40,000 nucleotides of DNA, from the NCBI GenBank assembly GCA_027489895.1, contig JAIXZD010000288.1:1-40000 (forward strand), written 5' to 3'. Position 1 is the first letter of the stretch. Every line of letters begins with the position of its first letter. The stretch is from Planctomycetaceae bacterium. Lineage in GTDB: Bacteria; Planctomycetota; Planctomycetia; Planctomycetales; Planctomycetaceae. The translations under genes were made by a program, and so were the position numbers. The notes beneath the pieces were generated by a model, which made no database searches, was not told where the DNA came from, and saw only the letters and a program-made list of their open reading frames with translations. Below, piece by piece: positions 7,864 through 16,943 of this stretch.

Positions 7864-9063
7864 TTACCCCACTCCCGCAGACCCTTCAAACACAGGAAGC
7901 AGCAGGGCGACGACCAGGAACCCGATCAGTGCGGCCAGCACGACCATCAACGCCGGTTCGAGGAGTTTGACCATCGACTCCAGACGGCGTTGCGTGCGGC
8001 GGTCGAGGCGGTCGGACAGTTCGACAAGGACGGTATCCAGGCGGTTGGAGGATTCGCCGACGGCAATCGTTTCGAGCGTCTCCGGCGGAATCATGCCGCA
8101 GCGCCGTAATGGTTCCGCCAACGAGCGACCGGCGGTGACCTGTTTCGTGGCCTCTCGGATCGACGCCTGGAGGGCCGCGTTCCCGGCCCCTCCCGCGGCG
8201 ATCTCCAGGGCCCGCAACATCGGCACTCCGTTGGCCAGCAACGTGCCGAGGACGCGGCAGAACCGGGAAACGGCGCTATCGCGGAAGACGGGCCCGAGCA
8301 GCGGAAGCGACATCCGAAACCGGTCTCGCAGCACGGCTCGTCCCGGTCCGCCAAACAGCAGGTGGCTCAATCCGGCGAGGCTCGCACCAACGGGAATCGC
8401 CCACCACCAAGCCGCCCGGAGAGTGTCCGAGACCGTCAGCAGCAGGACGGTGGGCCAGGGGAGAGTACCGTTCGCCTGCAGCCGGCTGAACAGGGGTTCG
8501 AATCGAGGCACGAAGAAGACCATCATGCCGACGAAGACGACGCCACCGAGAAACAGCAGAAACGCCGGATAAGCCAGCGCACCGAACAGTCGCCCTCGCA
8601 GTTCATCCCGGTTCTCGAGAATCGTCGCGACACGCCGCAGTGACTCTTCCAGGAATCCGCCTTCTTCGCCCGCTTCCACGAGGGAGACCGCGAGATCGGG
8701 AAAGACTTCGGTCCGGTCACGCATCGCCCGGTGGAGGGATCGTCCCTGCGACACCTCTCGCCGCAGCTCTTCGACAACCGTTTTGAGGCCGCCTGCGGAG
8801 TGTTGAGCGGCGACGATGTCGAGCGCCTTGAGCAAGGGGACGCCTGACGAGAGCAATTCTCCCAACTGGCCGAAGAGCGCGGCCAGCATGCGGGACGAAA
8901 TCCGGGATCGACTCCGATTCGATACCGGGGCCTCATCCAGGCGGACCGGGACAAGATCGCCCGCGCTCAAGCTGCGAAGAGCCTCGCGGCGCGTGTCGGC
9001 CTTGACCATACCGGTCACCCGGTGACCGGCAGCTCCCAGGGCGATGTATTGAAACTCCGGCAT
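7864..9063 (-). CDS. gspF: T2SS inner-membrane platform protein GspF
   Basis: The 399-residue length and repeat architecture match GspF/PilC. Two homologous cytoplasmic helical domains (about 60-180 and 260-370) each precede membrane helices, with three membrane segments in all. The paired signatures are LGELLSSGVPLLKALDI with SLVEAGEEGGFLEESL, and LGTLLANGVPMLRALEIA with TIAVGESSNRLDTVL. GspF is the polytopic protein through which GspE drives pseudopilus assembly. ATG 9063 has GGAG six bases upstream; the open frame reaches 9216, but that extra part overlaps gspE. It follows gspE by 86 bases. Confidence 0.96.
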   Translation of the reverse strand: MPEFQYIALGAAGHRVTGMVKADTRREALRSLSAGDLVPVRLDEAPVSNRSRSRISSRMLAALFGQLGELLSSGVPLLKALDIVAAQHSAGGLKTVVEELRREVSQGRSLHRAMRDRTEVFPDLAVSLVEAGEEGGFLEESLRRVATILENRDELRGRLFGALAYPAFLLFLGGVVFVGMMVFFVPRFEPLFSRLQANGTLPWPTVLLLTVSDTLRAAWWWAIPVGASLAGLSHLLFGGPGRAVLRDRFRMSLPLLGPVFRDSAVSRFCRVLGTLLANGVPMLRALEIAAGGAGNAALQASIREATKQVTAGRSLAEPLRRCGMIPPETLETIAVGESSNRLDTVLVELSDRLDRRTQRRLESMVKLLEPALMVVLAALIGFLVVALLLPVFEGSAGVG

Positions 9064-9149
9064 TCCAGACTCCGTGATCTTCCTGATAGCGGACAACATT
9101 TCTTCGGGATCATCGGGGGGCCTTCCGCCAGAATCGGTGCCCCCGGACG

Positions 9150-10802
9150 TCACACGTCCGCGCACACTCTGAGGACCTCGTCGACCGTCGTTTCTCCGTC
9201 GGCGACCCGCTGCCACCCATGAGCCCGGAGCGGAACATATCCAGAGCCGAGCGCCTGTTGGCGGAAGTCATCGGCTCCGACGCCACGGCCCGCCAGGTCC
9301 CTGAGGCGCGCGTCGAGTGTCAGCAGTTCGAACACGCCGATCCTTCCGAAGTAACCGGTCCCGCGGCATTCGCGACAGCCGACCGAGCGGTAGGTCGGAA
9401 AGCCATGCGGGAAATCGGCAGGGGTGGTCCCCGCTTCCGGTATCGCGGGCTGGCGACAAGCCGGACACAGGTGTCGCACCAGACGTTGCCCGAGCACCGC
9501 CCGCAACACCCCCGCGACGAGATACGGTTCGACCCCCATGTCGACCAGTCGGGGAACGGCACCGGCAGCGTCATTGGTGTGCAGTGTGCTGAACACGACG
9601 TGCCCCGTCAGCGACGCCTGAACGGCGCTTTGGGCCGTCTCAGCGTCGCGGATTTCTCCCACCAGGATCACATCGGGGTCGAGACGGAGCACGCCGCGCA
9701 GGCCGGCCGCGAACGTCAGCCCGATCTTCGGCTTGGCCTGGATCTGACTCACTCCGTGCAGCTGATACTCGACGGGATCCTCGATGGTGACGATCTTGCT
9801 GTCGCCATCGTTCAGTTCCGCCAGCGATGCGTACAAGGTGCTCGTCTTGCCGCTCCCTGTTGGCCCGGTGACAAGGATCAGGCCGTTCGGCTGACGAATG
9901 GCGGAGACCCACCGTTCGCGGAGCATCACCGGCATGTGGAGCTCGTCCAGGCGAGGCGCGCCGCGGGACATGTCAAGCAGACGCAAGACCGCCCCCTCGC
10001 CATGCAGCAGGGGCATGATCGCAACGCGGAGATCCAGGTCGCGACCTGCGACGGAGATCGGAATGCGACCATCCTGCGGGAGACGTTTCTCGGCGATGTT
10101 CAGCCGCGCCATGATCTTGAGGCGACTGAGGATGGCAGCGCGGAGCCGATGGATTTCCTCCGGCGCGGGCTGCCTGCGGAGCACGCCATCGACCCGATAC
10201 CGGACTTCCAAACCCCTGTCCGTCGGCTCGAAGTGAATATCGCTGGCCCGTTGCCGGACCGCTTCCTGCAGAATCTCGTTGACCAGCTTGATCACGGATG
10301 CCGAACCCGACTCGTCCTCGTCGACGACATGCTGTTCGGTGGCGGAGTCGTCTTCGTCGAAGCGGCCGGCGATGTCCCGCAGAGTCCCCGCGCCCAGACC
10401 GAGACGCGACCGCAGCAGCTCTTCGATCACGGTCCGCGAGGCCAGCACGGGTTTGAGCAACAGCCCGGTCCGGGAGGACAGCTCGTCGAGTCCTTCAAAG
10501 TCGAGGGGATCCCCTGTGGCGATCCGGACAACGTGACCGCTTAGGGCCAGCGGAATCATGTTGTGTCGGAACAACTCAGCGGCTGGAAACTGTGCCAGCA
10601 GTTCGGAGTCCAGCTCCATGTCGCGCAGGTCGACATGCTCCATCCCGTACAGCCGCGCGGTCTGCTCAAGTTGTGCTGCCTCGTCGACCGTCGTCCGATT
10701 CCCGGCAGCTCCATCCAGCGCGCGGGGCCGCGCCTGTGGCAACTCAGTCGAGTCACGAGCCACGTCTTGAGTCGCGGGCGATGGGGCCGTTCGGGTTGAC
10801 AC
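9150..10802 (-). CDS. gspE: T2SS secretion ATPase GspE
   Basis: This 550-residue AAA+-like traffic ATPase powers pseudopilus assembly. The N-terminal GspE domain (about 45-140) is followed by the catalytic core. The core shows ASDIHFEP (Asp box), Walker A GPTGSGKTST (about 312-321), EDPVEYQ, Walker B VILVGEIRDAETA and the His box STLHTND. The tetracysteine zinc motif CPAC..CRECRGTGY is typical of GspE rather than PilT. The start is GTG at 10802; no better in-frame start was found upstream and no clear ribosome site is seen. It is the first gene of the E-to-M operon. Confidence 0.97.
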   Translation of the reverse strand: MSTRTAPSPATQDVARDSTELPQARPRALDGAAGNRTTVDEAAQLEQTARLYGMEHVDLRDMELDSELLAQFPAAELFRHNMIPLALSGHVVRIATGDPLDFEGLDELSSRTGLLLKPVLASRTVIEELLRSRLGLGAGTLRDIAGRFDEDDSATEQHVVDEDESGSASVIKLVNEILQEAVRQRASDIHFEPTDRGLEVRYRVDGVLRRQPAPEEIHRLRAAILSRLKIMARLNIAEKRLPQDGRIPISVAGRDLDLRVAIMPLLHGEGAVLRLLDMSRGAPRLDELHMPVMLRERWVSAIRQPNGLILVTGPTGSGKTSTLYASLAELNDGDSKIVTIEDPVEYQLHGVSQIQAKPKIGLTFAAGLRGVLRLDPDVILVGEIRDAETAQSAVQASLTGHVVFSTLHTNDAAGAVPRLVDMGVEPYLVAGVLRAVLGQRLVRHLCPACRQPAIPEAGTTPADFPHGFPTYRSVGCRECRGTGYFGRIGVFELLTLDARLRDLAGRGVGADDFRQQALGSGYVPLRAHGWQRVADGETTVDEVLRVCADV

Positions 10803-11029
10803 CGGATTTGTTCCAATAACGAAGCGAATGCATCGATTTCTGAACTGGATGCAAAGAGCGTGCCCAGGCCCGCATACCCGCCTACGGGGTGATCTGTACG
10901 GGTCGTTCCGCGAATCACGCCCGGAATTACTTCATCGGGAGCGTGAATCGGCGGTTGTCGCGAGGCGGATTCGCAACGCGTGTCGCACAGAGACCACACG
11001 GCCGCACGATTTGCATCGGCGGACCGCCT

Positions 11030-11074
11030 GGAAAAAGCGAACGGGCTCCGTGCCATACAGCGCGGAGCCCGTTC
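11030..11074 (-). terminator. Rho-independent terminator of the cytochrome peroxidase gene
   Basis: GAACGGGCTCCG (11039-11050) and CGGAGCCCGTTC (11063-11074) form a perfect 12-bp stem with a 12-base loop. Read on the minus strand it is followed by GCTTTTTCC. It lies 60 bases after the stop of the cytochrome gene and upstream of gspE, so gspE probably has its own promoter between about 10803 and 11030. I see no convincing -35/-10 pair there. Confidence 0.85.
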
Positions 11075-11134
11075 TTCCAACTTTGTGAGGGCGCGTTCAA
11101 CCGATTGTTCGATTGAAGAGCAGACCTTCGGAAC

Positions 11135-13048
11135 TCATTTGACGACGTTTTCGAAAGGCTGGATCGCATTGCCACCATCCTTGCCGACGGCGGGGATCAC
11201 AACGTTGTTGTCCAGGGCCTGTCCGGCGAAGAACTTGGAGTGTCCATTGGGGACGACCAGTTCGGGATGATCGAACGGCGCCTTGCGGAACCGTACTCGT
11301 TCGTCGGTGAGCGACTTGAGGAACTCGACGATGGCCTCCACCTTGGCGGCGTCGTCCCGGACTTCCTCGATCCCATCGACATCGGGGTCGAGGTCCTGAA
11401 TGTTCTCTTCGAAGAAGTCGGCTCGGCGGGCGTAGAACTGCACGACCTCGGTCAAGGTCCGCATTCCGCCGTTGTGCATGAACGGCCCGGTCAATTCGAC
11501 GTTACGCATGGTCGGGGTCTTGAACGCCCCGTCCACAGCAATGCGGTCACCCGGCGCGATGTTGACCTTCTGGCCGTTCAGGTTGGGCTTCAGACCTTCC
11601 TGCACCCGTCGGGAGAGTGCGAACGGACCGAATTCAGGATGGCGTCCGCCCAAGCCCAGATCCTCGGCTGTGGGACGAACTCCAATGTTGTAGAACCCGG
11701 AGTCGTAGAACGCGTCACCGCGCTGCATCGCCATGAACTCGATGAGCGTCTCGTCCGAGTCCTTTTTGTCGCTGCGGAGTTGCGAAACGGTGGCACCAGT
11801 GAATTCCGGTCCCGAGTGGCAGTTAATGCATTTCCCCTGGTTGAGGAACAGTTCCAGGCCCAGTTTCGCTTTGTCGCTCAATGCTTTTTTGTCCCCCTCG
11901 GCAAAACGGTCGAACGGGGCCTCGTCGGAGACGAGTGTCGACTCGTACATCATCACGGAGAGGCCCCAATAGAGTGCGAAATTCGCCTCCATCAGCGTGT
12001 CTCCCTCTGGTGTGATCTGCGTCGACTTCCACCATTCCGGATGGAACGATTCCTTGATGAGATCCCCGTACCCGGTTTTCAGCCCTCGACCGAACACCGA
12101 GACTTCCTTGCCCAACACAGAGTCCTTCGAATGCACCCGTTGCAGGGCCAGCGGGCGCAGCGACAGCAGCTTGCGGCCGAGATCGGGGAACGTGCGTCCA
12201 TCCCACGCCATTTCCACGCCGTTGTTAGGAGGACCGACCGCTTGGGAAGCCAGCGAAGCGTTCTCCAGCAGAATCTTGACCTTGGTCAACTTGCCGGACT
12301 TGTCCGCTTTCCAGACGCGGGCATCGGGGTCCATCTCGCCAAAAGGGTTGACGCCGTTGAAGAAGTGATTGGCTCGCCCGTCCCAGAAATTCCGATCGTT
12401 GAAGACCGCGTTGATCACGGTGGGAGCGTTGCGCCCGGTGACCTGCCGCACATTGATTCCGTTCACCTGGAACACCGGATCGGCCACATGGGTCCCAAGA
12501 TCAATCGGCACAAAGCGAACGATCGAGCGGAAGTTCTTCTTCACCACGCCCTGCGAACCAACGACTTCACTCGTGTCAAACACCACGGGATTGTCCGGCC
12601 CCGCCTTCTTGTTGGGGTTCGCCAGACGGTGGAAGGGAAAGTCCGAAGCGACCAGGTCCTCGTTCGCGCCGCGGAATTCTTCGCCGCGCGGGGCGACGGT
12701 ATTCCGGGTGCGGTTGTCCACGCCGGCATGGAAGTGACAACTGGCGCAAGCCGTCTTGCCGTCACTCCCGACCTGCATGTCCCAGAAGAACGCCTTGCCC
12801 AGCAGGATCGCGGACTTCTTGTCCTTAATGTATTTGTCGAGGTCCTTGGGGAGCGGCACCTTGACCGACTTGAGTGACTTGGGTGCTTCGGGAGCGGGGT
12901 CACCGGGCATCGGCTTGGCCGGTTTGGCCTGCGCGGTGCTCCACACGGTGCCGATCGTGGTGGTGACCACAATCAGTGTCACCACTCGCAGCAGTTGCCT
13001 TCGCCGCGATCGAGCGACATTGGTCTGACAGACAAATTTCCCCACCAT
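11135..13048 (-). CDS. Di-haem cytochrome c peroxidase-family protein
   Basis: The 637-residue exported protein has an Arg-rich N-terminus and a hydrophobic signal (about 20-40). It has two c-type haem sites: C101-A-S-C104-H105, and CINCH roughly 320 residues later. Further motifs include GRNAPTVINAVFN, FFWDMQVGSDG and FKTPTMRNVELTGPFMHNG, all characteristic of the bacterial CcP/MauG family. It likely reduces peroxide or oxidises a periplasmic substrate. It is much longer than classical CcpA (~330), so a RoxA-like or other planctomycete di-haem oxidase is possible. ATG 13048 is favoured by a GGAGG eight bases upstream. It lies between gspD and gspE, with its own terminator downstream. Confidence 0.88.
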   Translation of the reverse strand: MVGKFVCQTNVARSRRRQLLRVVTLIVVTTTIGTVWSTAQAKPAKPMPGDPAPEAPKSLKSVKVPLPKDLDKYIKDKKSAILLGKAFFWDMQVGSDGKTACASCHFHAGVDNRTRNTVAPRGEEFRGANEDLVASDFPFHRLANPNKKAGPDNPVVFDTSEVVGSQGVVKKNFRSIVRFVPIDLGTHVADPVFQVNGINVRQVTGRNAPTVINAVFNDRNFWDGRANHFFNGVNPFGEMDPDARVWKADKSGKLTKVKILLENASLASQAVGPPNNGVEMAWDGRTFPDLGRKLLSLRPLALQRVHSKDSVLGKEVSVFGRGLKTGYGDLIKESFHPEWWKSTQITPEGDTLMEANFALYWGLSVMMYESTLVSDEAPFDRFAEGDKKALSDKAKLGLELFLNQGKCINCHSGPEFTGATVSQLRSDKKDSDETLIEFMAMQRGDAFYDSGFYNIGVRPTAEDLGLGGRHPEFGPFALSRRVQEGLKPNLNGQKVNIAPGDRIAVDGAFKTPTMRNVELTGPFMHNGGMRTLTEVVQFYARRADFFEENIQDLDPDVDGIEEVRDDAAKVEAIVEFLKSLTDERVRFRKAPFDHPELVVPNGHSKFFAGQALDNNVVIPAVGKDGGNAIQPFENVVK

Positions 13049-13267
13049 GAACTGATCCTCCCCCAGTAAATCCATGTGCCCGGAACGCAGCTATACACGC
13101 GTCACGAACCTAGATTTACCCTCGGTCTCGAGGGGAGAACTCAGGGACTTCAGGGAAATTGATGAGGGGCGGCAAGAACGTCAGCCGTCCGTCACAAATA
13201 TGACCGGATGTTGCCACCGGACAGCACGGATGTTGAGATCCGGCAACGCGATCGAGCTGGTGCCGAC

Positions 13268-16200
13268 CTATTGGCGGCGGGTTGCCGAATTCGACCAGGC
13301 CCCCGCGAAGCGACGCGGGGGGCGGGTGGAGTGAGGCTGGGAAGTGCCCGGCAAGGGGGTAGCCGCCGCGGCGGCCACAGGCGCGAGGGGAACAGGCGCG
13401 GCTGGTGAAAACTGGGACGGCGCCTGACCCGATGCGGGGAGAGGCATCACCTGGGCTGGCGCTGTCCTGTTCCAGAGCGGGCCATTGTGCGGCTCGTGCG
13501 ACTGCGGACCAAAGGCGGGCGGAGCGTACTGTGTTGGAGCGTACCGCGGCGGGGCGGACTGCGGTGGCGGCGCGTACTGTGGTGGAGCGGACTGCCGTGG
13601 CGGCGCATACTGTGGTGCGGTGGACTGTGACGGTGCGTATTGCGGCGGTGCGACGTACTGTGGAGACGCGTTTTGCGGAGTCGCTTCAGGTGAAACACCC
13701 GTTCTGAAGGGCTCCGGTTCCATCTGCGGGCTGTTGGACTGACGTGGGGCGTTCTGCGGCGCTAAAGGTGAGCTCTGGTAGCGAGGCGTCGGGGCGTTCG
13801 TCTCCATCGATTGCCCCGCACCAGGATGGGAAGCTTCGTAGCTGCCGGCCGCAGGGGGCTCCTGTGACCATTCCGGCTGAACAGCGCCAGCAACGGGTTG
13901 TGGCATATCCTGAGGAGTGGTTCCGACCGTCTGGTCAGCCGCGTATCCGCCGAACTGACGATTGGCCAACTCCTCTTTGGCCGCGGCCGCGGCCCGTGTC
14001 ACGGGCCCGTGGATTTCGTCGACCAGCGGTTCGGGGAAGTGCATGCGCTCGACTTCGACTTCCTTGAGCGCCTCTTCGCGTTCTTCATCTCCGATGACAT
14101 GGGGGGTCAGGAAGATGAGCAATTCCTTCCGCTTCGACTGTTGGAGTTTGTACTGGAACAACAACCCGATCACCGGAATGTCCCCAAGCAACGGAACCTT
14201 GCGGGTGAGGTGCAGGTCGTCACGAGTGATCATGCCCCCCAGCACGATCGTTTGTCCCGAGTGAACGCTCACCGAGGTCGCTGCCGTGGTAATGTCCTTG
14301 ACCGGAGCTTCGATGACGTTGCCGTTTGTTGCGTCGGTGAAGATCGGCACGCCTGTTCCGGGCGTGAGCAGATAGGCACTCTTCTCGGCCTTGACGTCGA
14401 TCAGAACATTGCCATCGCCGCCGATCTGGGGAATCACCTTGAGAATGATGCCAGACTGGTCTTGCCGGATCACCGGGTTGGCACTTCCCACGGCAGTCAC
14501 TGAGACTCCGTCCACGACCGGCACCTGTCGCCCGATCTGGATCAGCGCCTCGTGATTGTCCAGCGCCCGGATTTGCGGGCGACTGAGGATGTCGACATGG
14601 AAATTCTGTTTGAGCGCCCGGAGCAGCACGCTGATCGACTCGGACCCCGCCGAGAGCACCAGTCCGCCAAAGCCCAGATCGCCATTGATCCGCCCTGTCC
14701 CGAAGGTTGATAGCGCTTGCTTACCCACCGTCGCGGGACTGATCGCGGTATTGTTCCCAAGCGGTTGGTTATTGAAGTTGAATCCAGGCTGCGCCGTCTG
14801 CGAGATGATCTGCTGATTCGACGTTTGCACTCCGTTCGGGCTGGTGACCGTCTCCGAAATGGTCAGGATGTTGTCGATCACACTGCGGTCGAACAGCACG
14901 GAATCCTGCACACCCAGTTCGACCCCGAATTCGTCGGTGTCCCCGAGTTCGACTTCAACGAGCAGCGCCTGAATGAGCACCTGCGAGGGCATGCGGTCCA
15001 GTTGATCGACGAGTGCGCGAATCTCGGCGACCTCGCGGGCATTGCCCCGAATGAGCAGCGAATTGGTGGTCTTCTCGGCGATGATCGCCTGTGAAATTCC
15101 GGTGGCCGTGTTCGGCCCGGCACTGGGAACACCGCTTCCAGGAGTCGAACCCATCGATCGCTGGTTCGTCAGGAAGTCGTTGATCGCCTTGGCCACCTCC
15201 TCGGCTGGAGTGTTGCGAAGTTTGTGGACGCAGGTGAACCGAGCCTGTTCCGGTTCGTCATGCGGCGACAACAACCGCACCACCCGACGCAAGTTCGCAC
15301 CGGTGTCCAACACCATGATGCGTTGCGAGTTGGACAGGGGAACGACCCGCCCCAAAGGACTGAGCAGGCTCTCGACCTCCTGAGCAACCGCGACGGGCAG
15401 CGCGCCCTCGACGGGAATGGCGACGCTGACCAGTTCGTTGCGCCCAACCGTCTCCAGTTCGATCGCCGGGACGTGGCGAATGAGCCCATCCGGGATTCCC
15501 GACTTCGCGTTCACCACGACCAGATTGCGCCCATGTCGGATCGCGACGAAGCCCGACGGGATCAGGTGGTCATTAAGAATGTCCATCACTTCGGACAATG
15601 TGAACCGTTTGTCATCGACATGCGTGAACGTTCCCGGCGGCGTCTCTGTCATATGCAGCGCCAGGCCGGCTTCATCGGCGATTTTTTTCAGCGACCAGTC
15701 CCACGGAACCTGCTCAAACCGGAAACCGTAGCGTCTCTCCGTGTCTTCGTGGATGGGAGTGGCGAACTGTGTTTCCGGGGGGAGCAGAGCAGGGGGAGGC
15801 CCGGACAGTTGGGGCAGGCTTGTGGACGGCGCCGAACCGGGGAACAACTCGGTTGGGTAACCGGGACGCACGGGCGGAATGAACGGTCCCGGCGCTGGCG
15901 CCGGAGGAGGCGGAATCAGCGGGACGGCTTCGGACTCTTCGAACGTCCCTTGCACGAGCTGCAGTCGACCGTCGACGAATGCCCGCTTGACGACAGGGGC
16001 AGTGGAGACTGGAGTTCTGGAAGTCGCGTTGTCGAAGTCCCGATGACTGCGGGGACGATAGGCCACAGGCACGATCGGAGAGTCGTCGTACGACGCGGAC
16101 CGTTCGAGGCGCCTACGGGTATGACTGCGAGCGTGCCGGGCAGCCTCGACAGTGAACTCGACCGACGGGTCCCACGACTCGGGCGACCGCGGAGCCTCGT

Positions 16201-16468
16201 TCCACCTCACGTCCGAGCTCCATGCGCGGGACGCTGGTGACGGGATCTTGAGTCGCTGCTCAGATTCCGGCGAAACCGCGACGGCGCGAGCTTCGTTCCC
16301 TGGGGAGCGATCTGCCAATGCCCAGTCGCGCACGATGGGACTGACGGTCGCGAGGGTCACCAGCACGACGCCAAACAGGCCGCTTTTCCAGGCCCCTCCT
16401 CCACCGCCCGACGGCGGAGCCGCGTTCTTGCGGAACTTGGCAACGGATCTGGGAAGACCACACGGCAT
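13268..16468 (-). CDS. gspD: T2SS outer-membrane secretin GspD
   Basis: This very long secretin (1066 residues) forms the outer-membrane channel. After an N-terminal hydrophobic segment (about 30-45) come a Pro-rich region (to about 240) and an N0/STN-like domain (YGFRFEQVPWDWSLKKIADEA). NolW-type N1-N3 domains follow (including KLRNTPAEEVAKAI and LLIRGNAREVAEIRALVDQL). The secretin core is marked by VPVVDG, the SVHSGQTIVLGG segment and VPLLGDIPVIGLLF. The C-terminal ~200 residues are Pro/Gln/Tyr-rich repeats. The gene is detached from the E-M operon by a cytochrome gene. ATG 16468 was preferred over TTG 16486; neither has a clear ribosome site. Confidence 0.95.
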   Translation of the reverse strand: MPCGLPRSVAKFRKNAAPPSGGGGGAWKSGLFGVVLVTLATVSPIVRDWALADRSPGNEARAVAVSPESEQRLKIPSPASRAWSSDVRWNEAPRSPESWDPSVEFTVEAARHARSHTRRRLERSASYDDSPIVPVAYRPRSHRDFDNATSRTPVSTAPVVKRAFVDGRLQLVQGTFEESEAVPLIPPPPAPAPGPFIPPVRPGYPTELFPGSAPSTSLPQLSGPPPALLPPETQFATPIHEDTERRYGFRFEQVPWDWSLKKIADEAGLALHMTETPPGTFTHVDDKRFTLSEVMDILNDHLIPSGFVAIRHGRNLVVVNAKSGIPDGLIRHVPAIELETVGRNELVSVAIPVEGALPVAVAQEVESLLSPLGRVVPLSNSQRIMVLDTGANLRRVVRLLSPHDEPEQARFTCVHKLRNTPAEEVAKAINDFLTNQRSMGSTPGSGVPSAGPNTATGISQAIIAEKTTNSLLIRGNAREVAEIRALVDQLDRMPSQVLIQALLVEVELGDTDEFGVELGVQDSVLFDRSVIDNILTISETVTSPNGVQTSNQQIISQTAQPGFNFNNQPLGNNTAISPATVGKQALSTFGTGRINGDLGFGGLVLSAGSESISVLLRALKQNFHVDILSRPQIRALDNHEALIQIGRQVPVVDGVSVTAVGSANPVIRQDQSGIILKVIPQIGGDGNVLIDVKAEKSAYLLTPGTGVPIFTDATNGNVIEAPVKDITTAATSVSVHSGQTIVLGGMITRDDLHLTRKVPLLGDIPVIGLLFQYKLQQSKRKELLIFLTPHVIGDEEREEALKEVEVERMHFPEPLVDEIHGPVTRAAAAAKEELANRQFGGYAADQTVGTTPQDMPQPVAGAVQPEWSQEPPAAGSYEASHPGAGQSMETNAPTPRYQSSPLAPQNAPRQSNSPQMEPEPFRTGVSPEATPQNASPQYVAPPQYAPSQSTAPQYAPPRQSAPPQYAPPPQSAPPRYAPTQYAPPAFGPQSHEPHNGPLWNRTAPAQVMPLPASGQAPSQFSPAAPVPLAPVAAAAATPLPGTSQPHSTRPPRRFAGAWSNSATRRQ
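13500..13690 (-). repeat. Imperfect tandem repeat encoding Q-Y-A-P-P units in gspD
   Basis: Short degenerate units built around the codons for QYAPP and SAPP repeat at least eight times in the 3' part of the secretin gene, roughly residues 927-990. The repeat is coding and in frame, giving a Pro/Gln/Tyr-rich disordered tail after the secretin core. Such tracts change length by slippage. Confidence 0.8.
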
Positions 16469-16943
16469 GGAGAATCGATTCGCCAAAAGGCTGTAAAGGT
16501 ACGCGCGAGAACACGAACAACAGATTTATCGTCAATCCTTGCCCAATCGGCACATCTTTCCTTTTTGGAAATGTCGAATGGCATGGATGGACAAGTCGCA
16601 TCCAATTACCAAAAAAAGAGTTAAGTTCTTTCCCTGCTTCTGCGGTCAGGCTTCCGTTGCCTTTTCTCCACATCTCGTCATTTGCAGTAACTGCCGCAAC
16701 GGACACGCCCCAAAATACGCATCCTTCCCAGATTCTTGGGGCGTCCTGCAAATTGTTGGATTCAATCAAGCTTCGATTGAGCGACGTGGATTGCGCGACG
16801 CAGGTCGTTCCGAATTGTCGGTCGTGGACTCGATTTCGCATTTATTTGCGGAGCCGTGCCCGTTCTGGACCGCTCGGCATCCGCCTGCCTGTGAGTCATC
16901 GCCCCACCTGTTTTCGTTCCTCATTTTCACCGATGGAGTCGAC
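16469..16943. other. 475-base divergent intergenic region between gspD and the multicopper oxidase
   Basis: This spacer is clearly less GC-rich than its flanks and has an A-tract near 16605. It holds a weak dyad (TCAATC 16762-16767 / GATTGA 16775-16780). It must contain promoters for the leftward secretin gene and the rightward oxidase gene. The oxidase frame stays open upstream to 16539, but I see no sign that this part is coding. No RNA gene was recognised. Confidence 0.6.

Noticed and set aside
9219-10544. 441-codon plus-strand frame opposite gspE
   Set aside because: It is a mirror of the secretion ATPase gene, arising from high GC at third positions; it has no family motifs.
13119-13134. 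CCCTCG-GTCT-CGAGGG hairpin downstream of gspD
   Set aside because: The stem is only 6 bp, about 130 bases past the gspD stop, and the following TAAATC is not a U-tract; too weak to call a terminator.
7864-16468. Type IV pilus reading of the E-F-G-D set
   Set aside because: GspG calcium-loop motifs, GspK helix-hairpin-helix motifs and the H-I-J-K order point to T2SS; no pilT or pilA-type gene is present.
16539-16943. Open frame extending the multicopper oxidase upstream by 135 codons
   Set aside because: The extension lies in AT-richer intergenic sequence without motifs. ATG 16944 has a good ribosome site and starts a proper Tat signal.
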